Shown here one piece after another: positions 7,930-14,560 of a stretch of 64,000 nt of DNA. The first letter of the stretch is position 1; each line of letters begins with the position of its first letter. The notes under the pieces are model-generated. The model saw nothing but the letters and a program-made list of their open reading frames with translations, made no database searches and was not told the DNA's origin. The translations under genes and the position numbers were made by a program. Source of the DNA: Prochlorococcus sp. AG-347-K15 (GTDB lineage: Bacteria > Cyanobacteriota > Cyanobacteriia > PCC-6307 > Cyanobiaceae); NCBI GenBank assembly GCA_003281415.1, contig QCCC01000004.1:1-64000 (forward strand). The letters run 5' to 3'.

Positions 7930-8115
7930 TTAAGCCTCAACTTTGTATAGTGATTCTTTTTCTTTGGCTTCTATACATTTTTTATCATCAGACAAGCATT
8001 CAATTTCTGCCTTCTTCTCAGTATGAGAACTGCAACCACCTGCATTTGCATTAGATATTGAAAAAAAAGTTAGTGCCCCTAAAATTAAGGCGCATGAGGT
8101 GTTAATCGGTTTCAT
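7930..8115 (-). CDS. small secreted Cys-containing protein
   Basis: Using the ATG at 8115 gives 61 residues with a clean signal peptide (hydrophobic about 7-21, cleavage after SNANA) and a mature part GGCSSHTEKKAEIECLSDDK with three cysteines. A longer frame starts at 8151 but adds a non-signal-like lead. Its stop abuts the start of the KKGLF-repeat gene. It resembles the secreted protein at 21787-22008 in the GGC start of the mature chain and overall size. Confidence 0.58.
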   Translation of the reverse strand: MKPINTSCALILGALTFFSISNANAGGCSSHTEKKAEIECLSDDKKCIEAKEKESLYKVEA

Positions 8116-8198
8116 GAGTTTTATTTTTATTATGGAAAAATAATTTCGCAATTGCGAAGATAATCTTCTCTTCTGCTAAAAGTATCCCCTTTTTATAT

Positions 8199-8378
8199 TT
8201 ATTTGTAGTAATTAACTAAATCGATAATTAATATTGCCAGTAATGAAAAACCTAAAATGAAAGGTAAATAAGGATATTTATTTAAAATTTTGTTTAGTTG
8301 ATTTTTCGATGTTTGTTTTTCCTTTTTCTTTTCTCTAGGTGGTAATCCTAACTCTTCCCTTCTCTTAGCTTCTCCCAT
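8199..8378 (-). CDS. DUF2839 family small membrane protein
   Basis: The 59-residue product begins MGEAKRREELGLPPREKKK, the conserved opening of the cyanobacterial DUF2839 family, followed by one hydrophobic span (about 38-54). The family is confined to cyanobacteria and plastid relatives and has no assigned function. The length and domain layout are normal for it. Confidence 0.72.
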   Translation of the reverse strand: MGEAKRREELGLPPREKKKEKQTSKNQLNKILNKYPYLPFILGFSLLAILIIDLVNYYK

Positions 8379-8504
8379 AATTTTTTAAACTATTTAAAAC
8401 TATTTTATACACTTAGAAAAAGTAGTGTATTGTTCTTGATTTAAATTATTAACGGTTAATTTATTTTAAATTTTGGATATATTAAAAATATACAAAAAGA
8501 TTAC

Positions 8505-8612
8505 ATGATAGAAGTAGTTTGGTCAGTAAATATAATGATTGCAATTCTGATTATTGGTGTTGCCTGGGTTCTTTATTACATATTTACTTATGATCAAAAA
8601 TTTACTTCTTAG
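8505..8612 (+). CDS. 35-residue single-span membrane peptide
   Basis: The frame runs ATG to TAG and encodes an almost entirely hydrophobic peptide (about residues 4-27) with a short polar end (TYDQKFTS). Size and layout are those of small photosystem or cytochrome complex subunits, but I cannot match it to PsbM, PsbT, PetL, PetN or PsaM. It ends 4 bp before the Nif11-like gene on the same strand. Confidence 0.42.
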   Translation: MIEVVWSVNIMIAILIIGVAWVLYYIFTYDQKFTS

Positions 8613-8616
8613 ATAA

Positions 8617-8799
8617 ATGTCAGATAAAGATCTAAGTAATTTTCTAAAAAAAATAGAGCAACTTAATCAAATTGCTGAGCTAATAAAAAATAATCCTAGT
8701 AAAAAGTTATCCCTTTCAAAATGCAAGAATCATGATGAAGTAATTAGATTAACCACTGAATGGGGTTTTGATATTGGTAAAAGGTGGGGAGAATATTAA
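8617..8799 (+). CDS. Nif11-like small protein
   Basis: The 60-residue protein has the Nif11 layout: a start with SDKDLSNFLKKIEQ, a helix with LNQIAELIKNN, then a loop and a final EVIRLTTEWGFDIG block. Nif11 domains occur as leader sequences of modified peptides and as stand-alone small proteins in cyanobacteria. There is no GG cleavage motif, no Cys-rich core and no lanthionine synthetase nearby, so a peptide-natural-product leader is unlikely. It probably shares a transcript with the 35-codon membrane peptide just upstream. Confidence 0.58.
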   Translation: MSDKDLSNFLKKIEQLNQIAELIKNNPSKKLSLSKCKNHDEVIRLTTEWGFDIGKRWGEY

Positions 8800-8884
8800 T
8801 TGATTTTATTACCAGCATTATTAAAATTGCCATCAACTTCAAATTAAATTCCTAAGATTAACTAGTATTTCTTGTATTGGAGTT

Positions 8885-9655
8885 ATGAAAGAAATTGGAG
8901 AGATAAAGTCAAATATATATAAAATAGCTGCTGTTACAGATAGAGGGCAAAGATTAAATAAATTAATTTCTCCTATGTATGAGGAAAAAGCTAATGAAAT
9001 GAATGAATTGATTGATGATCTTAAAGACTTTAGTTTTGAAATATCAGAAAAATTATTGTCTGGAGAGTGGGAATTGATTTTTTCTAATGTTGAATTATTT
9101 CGAAGTTCCCCTTTCTTCCTTGCTATTGAAAAGGCATTAAATGATGAATTTAAAAGTAATCTTTTTTTTAAATTACATCAATTGCAAGTAGGATCCTTTG
9201 GCATATCAACTATTGGGAGAATTGCTCAAAAGATTGATTTTGACAAAAAAGAATTTATATCTACTTTTGACACTACAATATTTGGGCTAACAACAATTCC
9301 TATCTTAGGTTGGTTCAAACTATTGCCTACTTTTGGTGGAAGAGTAATAACTCTAGCAAGTGATTTAGTTTTAAGAAATAATTTACTTGACATGAACTTA
9401 CAAAAGACAAAAGTTTCCAAAGTTAATGGACTTAATAAGATTCCATTATTTAGTGAATTACTTATGGATAGATGGTATCCAGTTAAAGAGGTATGGAATA
9501 AGTTACCTTGGAATAAAGAATCGCCCAATTGCCAGGTTTCAATTGTATATTTAGACGATGAAATGAGAATTATGCAAGATATGTATGGGTCTATTTTTAT
9601 TTATATAAGGCCTTCAATTTCTTTGTTGAATTCAAATACAATCTTTAATGATTAA
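8885..9655 (+). CDS. PAP/fibrillin family protein
   Basis: This 256-residue fibrillin has an N-terminal helical part (about 1-55), then SGEWELIFSNVELFRSSPFF (about 60-79), a long beta-rich central region and a closing block VSIVYLDDEMRIMQDMYGSI with FIYIRP, the standard C-terminal signature. It has no signal peptide, which suggests association with the cytoplasmic face of thylakoids or with lipid globules. It is larger than the fibrillin at 5914-6456 and not a recent duplicate of it. Confidence 0.8.
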   Translation: MKEIGEIKSNIYKIAAVTDRGQRLNKLISPMYEEKANEMNELIDDLKDFSFEISEKLLSGEWELIFSNVELFRSSPFFLAIEKALNDEFKSNLFFKLHQLQVGSFGISTIGRIAQKIDFDKKEFISTFDTTIFGLTTIPILGWFKLLPTFGGRVITLASDLVLRNNLLDMNLQKTKVSKVNGLNKIPLFSELLMDRWYPVKEVWNKLPWNKESPNCQVSIVYLDDEMRIMQDMYGSIFIYIRPSISLLNSNTIFND

Positions 9656-9786
9656 TTAAAACACTGAATGATAATTTTGTAATTTATAGAAAAAAACCAT
9701 TAAAAATTTATTTTAAAGATTAATTAATAAAAACATCTCACATCTTAAATACAAATAGGTTATGTTCATAATGAACATTTTTTATT

Positions 9787-10101
9787 ATGCTTAGAAATCA
9801 AGAAAAAAATTCAGTTGTTAGAGGAATATTCCTTATAGGAGGTTGGGGCTTAGGTCTAGACAGATTCTACGAAGGAGATAAAAAAGGCGGCTTTTTATCA
9901 ATAATTGGTTGGAGTATCACATTTTTTAGCTTTATCTTTCTTAAATGTTCAGGTTATGAATATGTTGAGGGTGTGAAAAATTATTCAGATTATTCCCCTA
10001 ACCCTTTAATAGTATTACCTTTACTGGCAGGAGCATATGGTGGCTTTCTAATAATTAAGAAGGCATTTAGATTAGCAAAGCAATTTGAGAATGCTGAATA
10101 A
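9787..10101 (+). CDS. TM2-like membrane protein
   Basis: The 104-residue protein contains GGWGLGLDRFYEGDKKGGFL, matching the core of TM2-type domains (G-x-x-G-x-x-R-F-Y-x-G-x-x-x-x-G), followed by two hydrophobic segments (about 37-55 and 77-94) separated by a Tyr-rich polar loop. The longer inter-helix loop is unusual for TM2. Function unknown. Confidence 0.6.
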   Translation: MLRNQEKNSVVRGIFLIGGWGLGLDRFYEGDKKGGFLSIIGWSITFFSFIFLKCSGYEYVEGVKNYSDYSPNPLIVLPLLAGAYGGFLIIKKAFRLAKQFENAE

Positions 10102-10119
10102 TAATAACAGGAGGCAAAT

Positions 10120-10281
10120 TCAAGATAATAATCCAGATCCTTTCAAATAAAATTTAAATAAAAGAATTACTAAAAGGTTTACTATTGCTAAGGCTACTAA
10201 ACCATTTCTGTTTTTTACATCTAATTTCTTAACTAAATTAGAAAGATAAACAACTGGATTTTCTGGCTCTTTATTATCCAA
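10120..10281 (-). CDS. 53-residue single-span membrane protein, TTG start
   Basis: The frame has no in-frame ATG; TTG at 10281 gives a protein starting with DNKEPENPVVYLSNLVKKLD, then a hydrophobic span (about 28-45) and a short basic end. Coding looks real because of the sharp polar-then-hydrophobic layout and the absence of other genes in this gap. TTG starts fit other genes here. Moderate confidence only. Confidence 0.42.
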   Translation of the reverse strand: MDNKEPENPVVYLSNLVKKLDVKNRNGLVALAIVNLLVILLFKFYLKGSGLLS

Positions 10282-10377
10282 ATTTTATTTAAATATTAAT
10301 TTGACAAGAAAATATCACAGTTTCATTTGAAGAATCAAAATTGTAAAGATGATTATCCAAAAAGAAATAAATAATTT

Positions 10378-10752
10378 CTAACCCATAATTCCAGCATTTC
10401 TTAAAAACGCTTTACCCATATTGCCAATTACAAAAAATAGAGACAAATTAATTAAAAGGATTATTAATAATGCCAACATTTTATAGTTTGGATTAGTTGA
10501 AATGCCATCAAATCCATTATTAAGAAATCTTTTAAAAAGTGATTTGTCAATTTTTGGTTTTTGTTGCTCAGAATCAAGTTTTACTTCTTCTTTTAAAGAA
10601 TCTTGACTACTTGCTTTCTCTAGAAATTCTGTAAATGCTTTAACATTTTCTTCTTTTTTAATCCCCTCATTAAGATCTTTATTGTCTTCATTCAAATTGG
10701 GTGACGATTCGATTGAATTATTTTCCTCAGGATTAAGTTTTGAATCTTCCAA
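10378..10752 (-). CDS. acidic tail-anchored hypothetical protein, TTG start
   Basis: The open frame extends up to 10800, but a strong minus-strand terminator (10785-10822) overlaps that end. The gene therefore more likely starts at TTG 10752, giving 124 residues. The product is very acidic for about 85 residues, followed by a membrane span (about residues 91-110) and a short tail ending NAGIMG. A TAATATACT promoter-like element lies just upstream of the TTG. No domain recognised. Confidence 0.5.
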   Translation of the reverse strand: MEDSKLNPEENNSIESSPNLNEDNKDLNEGIKKEENVKAFTEFLEKASSQDSLKEEVKLDSEQQKPKIDKSLFKRFLNNGFDGISTNPNYKMLALLIILLINLSLFFVIGNMGKAFLRNAGIMG

Positions 10753-10784
10753 ATTAGTATTAAATGCTAGGAGTATATTACACC

Positions 10785-10822
10785 ATAAAAAAAAACCCAC
10801 TCGATCAATTGAAGAGAGGGTT
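10785..10822 (-). terminator. Rho-independent terminator, minus strand
   Basis: Read on the minus strand there is AACCC-T-CTC, an 11-base loop, GAG-T-GGGTT, then a run of ten Ts. The stem has eight pairs with one T:T mismatch. No protein gene lies upstream on that strand within about 110 bp, so it must end a short untranslated transcript or a read-through from further right. Confidence 0.7.
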
Positions 10823-10936
10823 AGCTAAGGTTAAAGTTCTTATAAATATAATAATTTATTTTAATTAAGTTTGCGTTTGTATCATAATGAAGTTTTAATT
10901 TAGATTTAATTCAAGGTAATTTTTTTTTTAGTAAAT

Positions 10937-11143
10937 ATGTTAGATGCGAATACTAAAAAAGCATGTAAAGATGATCCCTCAATAAGAGAAATTAAAATTA
11001 AAAATATAGAACATGCTATTGAACAAGCAGAATTGATGATAAAAGAATCAAAAATGAGCCAAGAAGAATTAATCTTCTTAAAAAGAAAAATATCGGACTC
11101 AAGACAGGATTTAGAAATACTTTATTTAATGAAAATTCAATGA
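10937..11143 (+). CDS. small coiled-coil hypothetical protein
   Basis: The 68-residue product is wholly soluble and charged, with heptad-like helices (IKNIEHAIEQAELMI, then QEELIFLKRKISDSRQDLEI). This fits a two-helix coiled coil. No family recognised. It starts 115 bp from the minus-strand terminator and is divergent from it. Confidence 0.55.
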   Translation: MLDANTKKACKDDPSIREIKIKNIEHAIEQAELMIKESKMSQEELIFLKRKISDSRQDLEILYLMKIQ

Positions 11144-11258
11144 ATATAAATTTTTTAATCTTTTAAAAGAATTGAATTTTTGCAAAGAAAATTAATTTGT
11201 ATATTTGAAGACTTATAAAATTTAAAGAGAATGTAAGAATTTTATAAATGTTCTAGTT

Positions 11259-11360
11259 ATGTCTAAAAATAATCTATATATACCTTTAAAGGTTGTGCCA
11301 TACATTTTCATTTCAATTACTGCTATCGCAATAACAGCAGCTACATATGTAATTACTTAG
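11259..11360 (+). CDS. 33-residue membrane peptide
   Basis: An ATG-to-TAG frame encodes a peptide with a polar start (SKNNLYIP) and a hydrophobic segment rich in Ile, Ala and Thr (about 13-32). It is one of several such micro-genes in the left part of the window. Not matched to any named photosystem subunit. Confidence 0.4.
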   Translation: MSKNNLYIPLKVVPYIFISITAIAITAATYVIT

Positions 11361-11424
11361 TTATATAAGCTATGTAAAGTTTTTAGATATTAAATAAATT
11401 AAAATATTTGTATTAACTAATCAT

Positions 11425-11667
11425 ATGAATAAAGTCAAAATAGCAATTTTTACAATATTAGTAATCATATTTTCCCTTTTTGGGATTAAAAAATTAATTT
11501 ATATAAATCAAGTTGAAGATTTAAAAAATAAAGAAGAATCATTTTTAAATGAATCTATACGTGTTTTAAATGAATGCTTCGATCTAGAAAACAAAAATAA
11601 AAGAACTCTTAATAAATCAATTGAATTAATTGAGTATTGCTTAGATGAATATGGATATAAAAACTGA
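11425..11667 (+). CDS. N-terminally anchored hypothetical protein
   Basis: The 80-residue protein has a membrane anchor or signal segment (about 5-24) and a charged helical remainder with two cysteines (ECFDLEN and EYCLDEYG) spaced about 22 residues apart. These could form a disulfide-linked helical hairpin outside the cytoplasm. No family recognised. Confidence 0.52.
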   Translation: MNKVKIAIFTILVIIFSLFGIKKLIYINQVEDLKNKEESFLNESIRVLNECFDLENKNKRTLNKSIELIEYCLDEYGYKN

Positions 11668-11794
11668 TTTCAAAACTTGAATGATGAATTTCCTTAATAC
11701 TCCACTAATATGCAAATAAAAAATTTCTAATCAATAATCTTGTTATGTTCCATAATTTTTTATTAATAATATTTTCCTAATTTAATTTTTTAAA

Positions 11795-12214
11795 ATGACT
11801 AAAATTAAATGTTCTTATTTAGGAAATTTAAATTGTGAGGCTATTCATCTACAATCTGGCAGTCTTATTAGAACTGATGCACCTTTAGATCACTGCGGTA
11901 AAGGTGAAAGTTTTTCCCCAACTGATTTATTAGCGACATCTCTAGGTACTTGCCTGCTAACCATTATGGCAATCAAAGCTAAATCGAAAGGATTTGATTT
12001 GAAAGGTATATATTTAAATATTGAAAAAGTAATGACACAAAATAGCGAGAGGAAGATAAAAGAACTAATAATAGATATTTTTATACCAGATAGCACTTCT
12101 AATGAAACTATTGATTTTTTGAAAAAAGCTTCCAAAGAATGTCCAGTTACAAGAAATTTATCTAAAGAAATAGATATTAAAATTAGTTGGCATAATGAAA
12201 AATCTCAAACATAG
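11795..12214 (+). CDS. OsmC/Ohr-family peroxiredoxin-like protein
   Basis: The 139-residue protein has the OsmC fold and both catalytic cysteines: Cys53 in SLGTCLLTIMA, at the start of the long central helix, and Cys116 in KECPVTRNL. The TDLLATSLGTC block is diagnostic. OsmC-type proteins reduce organic hydroperoxides using thiols. Length is normal. It is monocistronic or leads the small membrane-protein gene 17 bp downstream. Confidence 0.85.
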   Translation: MTKIKCSYLGNLNCEAIHLQSGSLIRTDAPLDHCGKGESFSPTDLLATSLGTCLLTIMAIKAKSKGFDLKGIYLNIEKVMTQNSERKIKELIIDIFIPDSTSNETIDFLKKASKECPVTRNLSKEIDIKISWHNEKSQT

Positions 12215-12231
12215 TAATTACATAAAAAATA

Positions 12232-12357
12232 ATGAAATACTTTATTGGAATAGTCATTCTTTTATTTGGAATATATGTAATGACAGACTTGGCATTAAAG
12301 ACTAGGTATACAAGAAAAAGACTTTCAAAAGGAAAAAATAAATCTTATAAATTTTAA
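12232..12357 (+). CDS. 41-residue basic single-span membrane protein
   Basis: The frame runs ATG to TAA. It has a hydrophobic span (about 4-21) and a very basic C-terminal tail (TRYTRKRLSKGKNKSYKF). It lies 17 bp after the OsmC gene on the same strand. No family recognised. Confidence 0.45.
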   Translation: MKYFIGIVILLFGIYVMTDLALKTRYTRKRLSKGKNKSYKF

Positions 12358-12416
12358 TATTGCAGATTAAGGAAATAGATTTATTTTTGTACCGACAATT
12401 AAAGCATATTTTAGTT

Positions 12417-12701
12417 TTATTTTTTCACTATTTTTTGGTCAATCAAGCTAATCAAAGGGATCATGAAATTTACATTTATTCCAACAGTGCACCATGCATA
12501 AATAATAAGAAAAAATATTTTTATAAATAAATTAGGGGGTAAGGTGAAAAATATTTTGAAAAACCCTCCAATGAATAATACCAATATTCCAATTTGCAAG
12601 AGACCTTTGATTATCCATTTAACTCCACTTTTTTTAATATTTATATAAAACCAGAAAAAAACAAAACTAAATAACAATAAATATATAAAATTTATGATCA
12701 T
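12417..12701 (-). CDS. hydrophobic membrane protein
   Basis: The 94-residue product has three likely membrane spans (about 2-20, 32-52 and 58-78) with short basic loops and a C-terminal basic end. No conserved motif recognised. It lies on the strand opposite the neighbouring small membrane-protein gene. Confidence 0.52.
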   Translation of the reverse strand: MIINFIYLLLFSFVFFWFYINIKKSGVKWIIKGLLQIGILVLFIGGFFKIFFTLPPNLFIKIFFLIIYAWCTVGINVNFMIPLISLIDQKIVKK

Positions 12702-12840
12702 CTGTTCAGAGAAAATCTAATAAATTTGCCATTATCAAGGCATTATGACAATTATCACTTTTTTATCTGCTAATTTTTTTTTAAAATGGAAAAGTTATAC
12801 AAAAAACAATAAAAATAAATTATTTTTTTTACTTTTTATC

Positions 12841-13224
12841 TTAAAACATTTTTGATTTTAGTAAATCAACTCTTTTTTGATTCACTCCCAAATCACTTTC
12901 TCCAACTCTTGATTCTGATCTTATTGATAAGATGTTTGATTCAGGTAGAAAGGATACTTCTAAGTCGTCTACATACTTCATCCATTTACTGGTTGCCTCA
13001 GCATGAAGATAATCGCCATCAATTTCTACAATCTCAGTTCTTGGAGTGTTTTCGATAAATGTTTTAATCTCTTTAAAAGGTTTCTCAATATTATTAACCT
13101 CCCATTCTTCTCGTACACAATGAGCAATCTCTACACAAGGTTTTAGTTCTATATGTGAGGCAAATGATGAAGAAGGGAATAAAAAGCTTGAACAAATTAA
13201 AAATGCTAAAAAAAGTATTTGCAT
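12841..13224 (-). CDS. secreted DUF1499 protein
   Basis: This 127-residue protein has a signal peptide (hydrophobic about 3-18, cleavage near SSFA). The DUF1499 domain is recognised from CVEIAHCVREEW, then DYLHAEATSKWMKYVDDLEV and finally SESRVGESDLGVNQKRVD. The two cysteines near residues 29 and 36 are likely oxidised. The family is widespread in cyanobacteria and chloroplasts, without a known function; an envelope or lumen location is predicted. Confidence 0.8.
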   Translation of the reverse strand: MQILFLAFLICSSFLFPSSSFASHIELKPCVEIAHCVREEWEVNNIEKPFKEIKTFIENTPRTEIVEIDGDYLHAEATSKWMKYVDDLEVSFLPESNILSIRSESRVGESDLGVNQKRVDLLKSKMF

Positions 13225-13354
13225 TAACAGAAGAATTTAACGACATATAATCTAACGAATTAAATTACTAATTTGTAATGAGGAACTAATTATTTTGGAA
13301 GAAAGCATATATGTTTTTATATTCAGGATTTAATATGTATTTCTAATAATCCCC

Positions 13355-13450
13355 AAAAAAAAAGATCCCTCAGAGAGAGATCTTTTTAAAATTGATTTAA
13401 ATCAAGTGTTTCCTTGTTTCCACTGAAATAAATCAATTCCTCCTACACAC
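13355..13450 (-). ncRNA. Yfr2-family small RNA
   Basis: On the minus strand a 10-bp stem (AATTGATTTA with its complement, 13429-13438 and 13390-13399) encloses an AGTG/CACT inner stem and the loop GAAACAAGGAAA, the repeated GGAAACA element typical of cyanobacterial Yfr2-type RNAs. A terminator follows (AAAGATC ... GATCTTT, 13361-13385) with a run of Ts. The 5' end is uncertain; a TATTAA element suggests transcription starts near 13445-13450. Yfr2-type RNAs are abundant regulators in Prochlorococcus. Recognition is by motif and structure only. Confidence 0.72.
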
Positions 13451-13521
13451 ATACTTAATATCACACCTAAATTCAAAATATGTAATGCTTAATAGACCTC
13501 TATCTTAACTGTCACATCATA

Positions 13522-13632
13522 AAAAATACAAAAAGTACTCAAACATCGAGGTCGAGTACTTTTAAAGTTATCAGAAAAAAGTGTGTGAGGAGTTTCTGAT
13601 GTTTTTAATCTACTCCGTAGGTAATTTAAAAG
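13522..13632 (-). ncRNA. small RNA with Yfr1-type core in a hairpin loop
   Basis: On the minus strand a TATACT element (13638-13643) would start a transcript near 13630. It contains an 8-bp hairpin (13593-13600 with 13570-13577) whose loop displays ACTCCTCACACAC, the invariant core of Yfr1. It ends in a perfect 10-bp terminator stem (AAAAGTACTC / GAGTACTTTT, 13531-13540 with 13554-13563) followed by a T-rich tail. The true Yfr1 gene lies at 41472-41528, so this is a second molecule with the same core. It is unrelated in its flanking sequence. Confidence 0.6.
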
Positions 13633-13684
13633 GCTACAGTATAAATTACTAAATATTTAAATCTTTCAGAAAAATTGGTCGTTG

Positions 13685-13852
13685 ATGAAAAAAAATAATC
13701 AAAAACATAAAAAATTCATGAAAAGCATTTACAAAAAAATCATTTTTATTATTTCGGCAATTGCTCTTTTTTCAGTGATAGTGAGTGTTGTCAAATATTC
13801 GCTTACTTATATTGAAAATAATCCCGAAAAATACTTACCTACACAAAAGTAA
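13685..13852 (+). CDS. 55-residue single-span membrane protein
   Basis: The frame runs ATG to TAA. The N-terminus is very basic and Asn-rich (KKNNQKHKKFMKSIYKK), followed by a hydrophobic span (about 19-38) and a polar end (YIENNPEKYLPTQK). This layout fits a membrane protein with its N-terminus inside. No family recognised. Confidence 0.45.
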   Translation: MKKNNQKHKKFMKSIYKKIIFIISAIALFSVIVSVVKYSLTYIENNPEKYLPTQK

Positions 13853-13929
13853 GAGAAAAATTAAGTATAAATTCACTTCAAAAAATCTATAAAGTGTCTT
13901 AAATATGTTCTACATAGAAAGCTTAAGTC

Positions 13930-14073
13930 ATGAAAATCAAAAATAATTCAGTTCTTAATCAGAATAATATTCATTTAAGTCAATTTAAAAATAAGCATAA
14001 ATATCAAATACTTGAGAATTACTGGAAGAAAAGGAAGAAAGAATGTGAAAAGAATCTTTCAAAATTTTGCTAA
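13930..14073 (+). CDS. 47-residue basic hypothetical protein
   Basis: An ATG-to-TAA frame encodes a basic, soluble product (HKYQILENYWKKRKKECEKN) ending SKFC, with two cysteines. It ends 9 bp before the next gene on the same strand. Coding is plausible but not strongly supported. Confidence 0.35.
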   Translation: MKIKNNSVLNQNNIHLSQFKNKHKYQILENYWKKRKKECEKNLSKFC

Positions 14074-14082
14074 CCGATAATT

Positions 14083-14331
14083 ATGAATTTTATTTTTTCT
14101 TTTTTATTAGCATCTGTAATGTGGGTACAAGTTCCACAATGGGAAGCTGACTGGTCAAAATGTGCTGTAGATGTTCCCGACTCATCATGTCACTGGTACG
14201 TAGCTGCTCCCGATAATACTTTTGGGGAAGGATTTAATTGGGAAAACGCTCCTTGGTTTGATGCTAATGGATTACAGGATGTAGCTAAGATTGAGAAAGA
14301 ATCTGTAGTAGAAAAACTTCAAAATAACTAA
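14083..14331 (+). CDS. small secreted Trp-rich hypothetical protein
   Basis: The 82-residue product has a hydrophobic start (about 2-12) that may be a short signal peptide. The following part is rich in Trp and acidic residues (WVQVPQWEADWSKCAVDV), and two cysteines nine residues apart could form a disulfide. No family recognised, though the composition and ordered motifs make it a convincing gene. Confidence 0.6.
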   Translation: MNFIFSFLLASVMWVQVPQWEADWSKCAVDVPDSSCHWYVAAPDNTFGEGFNWENAPWFDANGLQDVAKIEKESVVEKLQNN

Positions 14332-14413
14332 AGTTTCTATTTCATCAATTAACTTTTAAAAGTATTTAAATTTAGTTGCTTATTCGTTAACTTTTGATTA
14401 ATTAAAAAATTTT

Positions 14414-14560
14414 ATGCGTTTCAAAGTAAGTCTCAAAAAAAATGGAAAGGAATTTGATGAAGTTGTTATAGCTAATAATAAAAAAGAGGCTATGGAAGTA
14501 GCTTTAAAAAACAATCCAGAAGCTCAAGGATTAAACTCTGATTGGACATTTAAGATTTAA
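14414..14560 (+). CDS. 48-residue hypothetical protein
   Basis: The frame runs ATG to TAA. The product reads as strand-helix-strand: MRFKVSLKKNGKEFDEVVIA, then NNKKEAMEVALKNNPEA, then DWTFKI. This resembles small cyanobacterial proteins with a repeated beta-alpha-beta pattern. Its stop directly abuts the znuB stop on the other strand with no intergenic base. Confidence 0.55.
   Translation: MRFKVSLKKNGKEFDEVVIANNKKEAMEVALKNNPEAQGLNSDWTFKI

Noticed and set aside
7821-8054. 77-codon plus-strand frame
   Set aside because: It is antisense to the KKGLF-repeat and secreted Cys genes, both of which have recognisable layouts; the product is rich in Gln, Phe and His typical of shadow translation of AT-rich genes.
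8379-8504. TACACT ... AGTGTA inverted repeat as a terminator or operator
   Set aside because: The stem is short, interrupted and without a T-run, so chance is the better explanation in such AT-rich DNA.
12852-13058. 68-codon plus-strand frame
   Set aside because: It lies entirely antisense to the DUF1499 gene, whose domain is clear.
13570-13606. Plus-strand terminator reading of the Yfr1-like hairpin
   Set aside because: On plus the stem is AT-rich with a 15-base loop and a weak T-run; the strong terminator and the core motif both make sense only on the minus strand.
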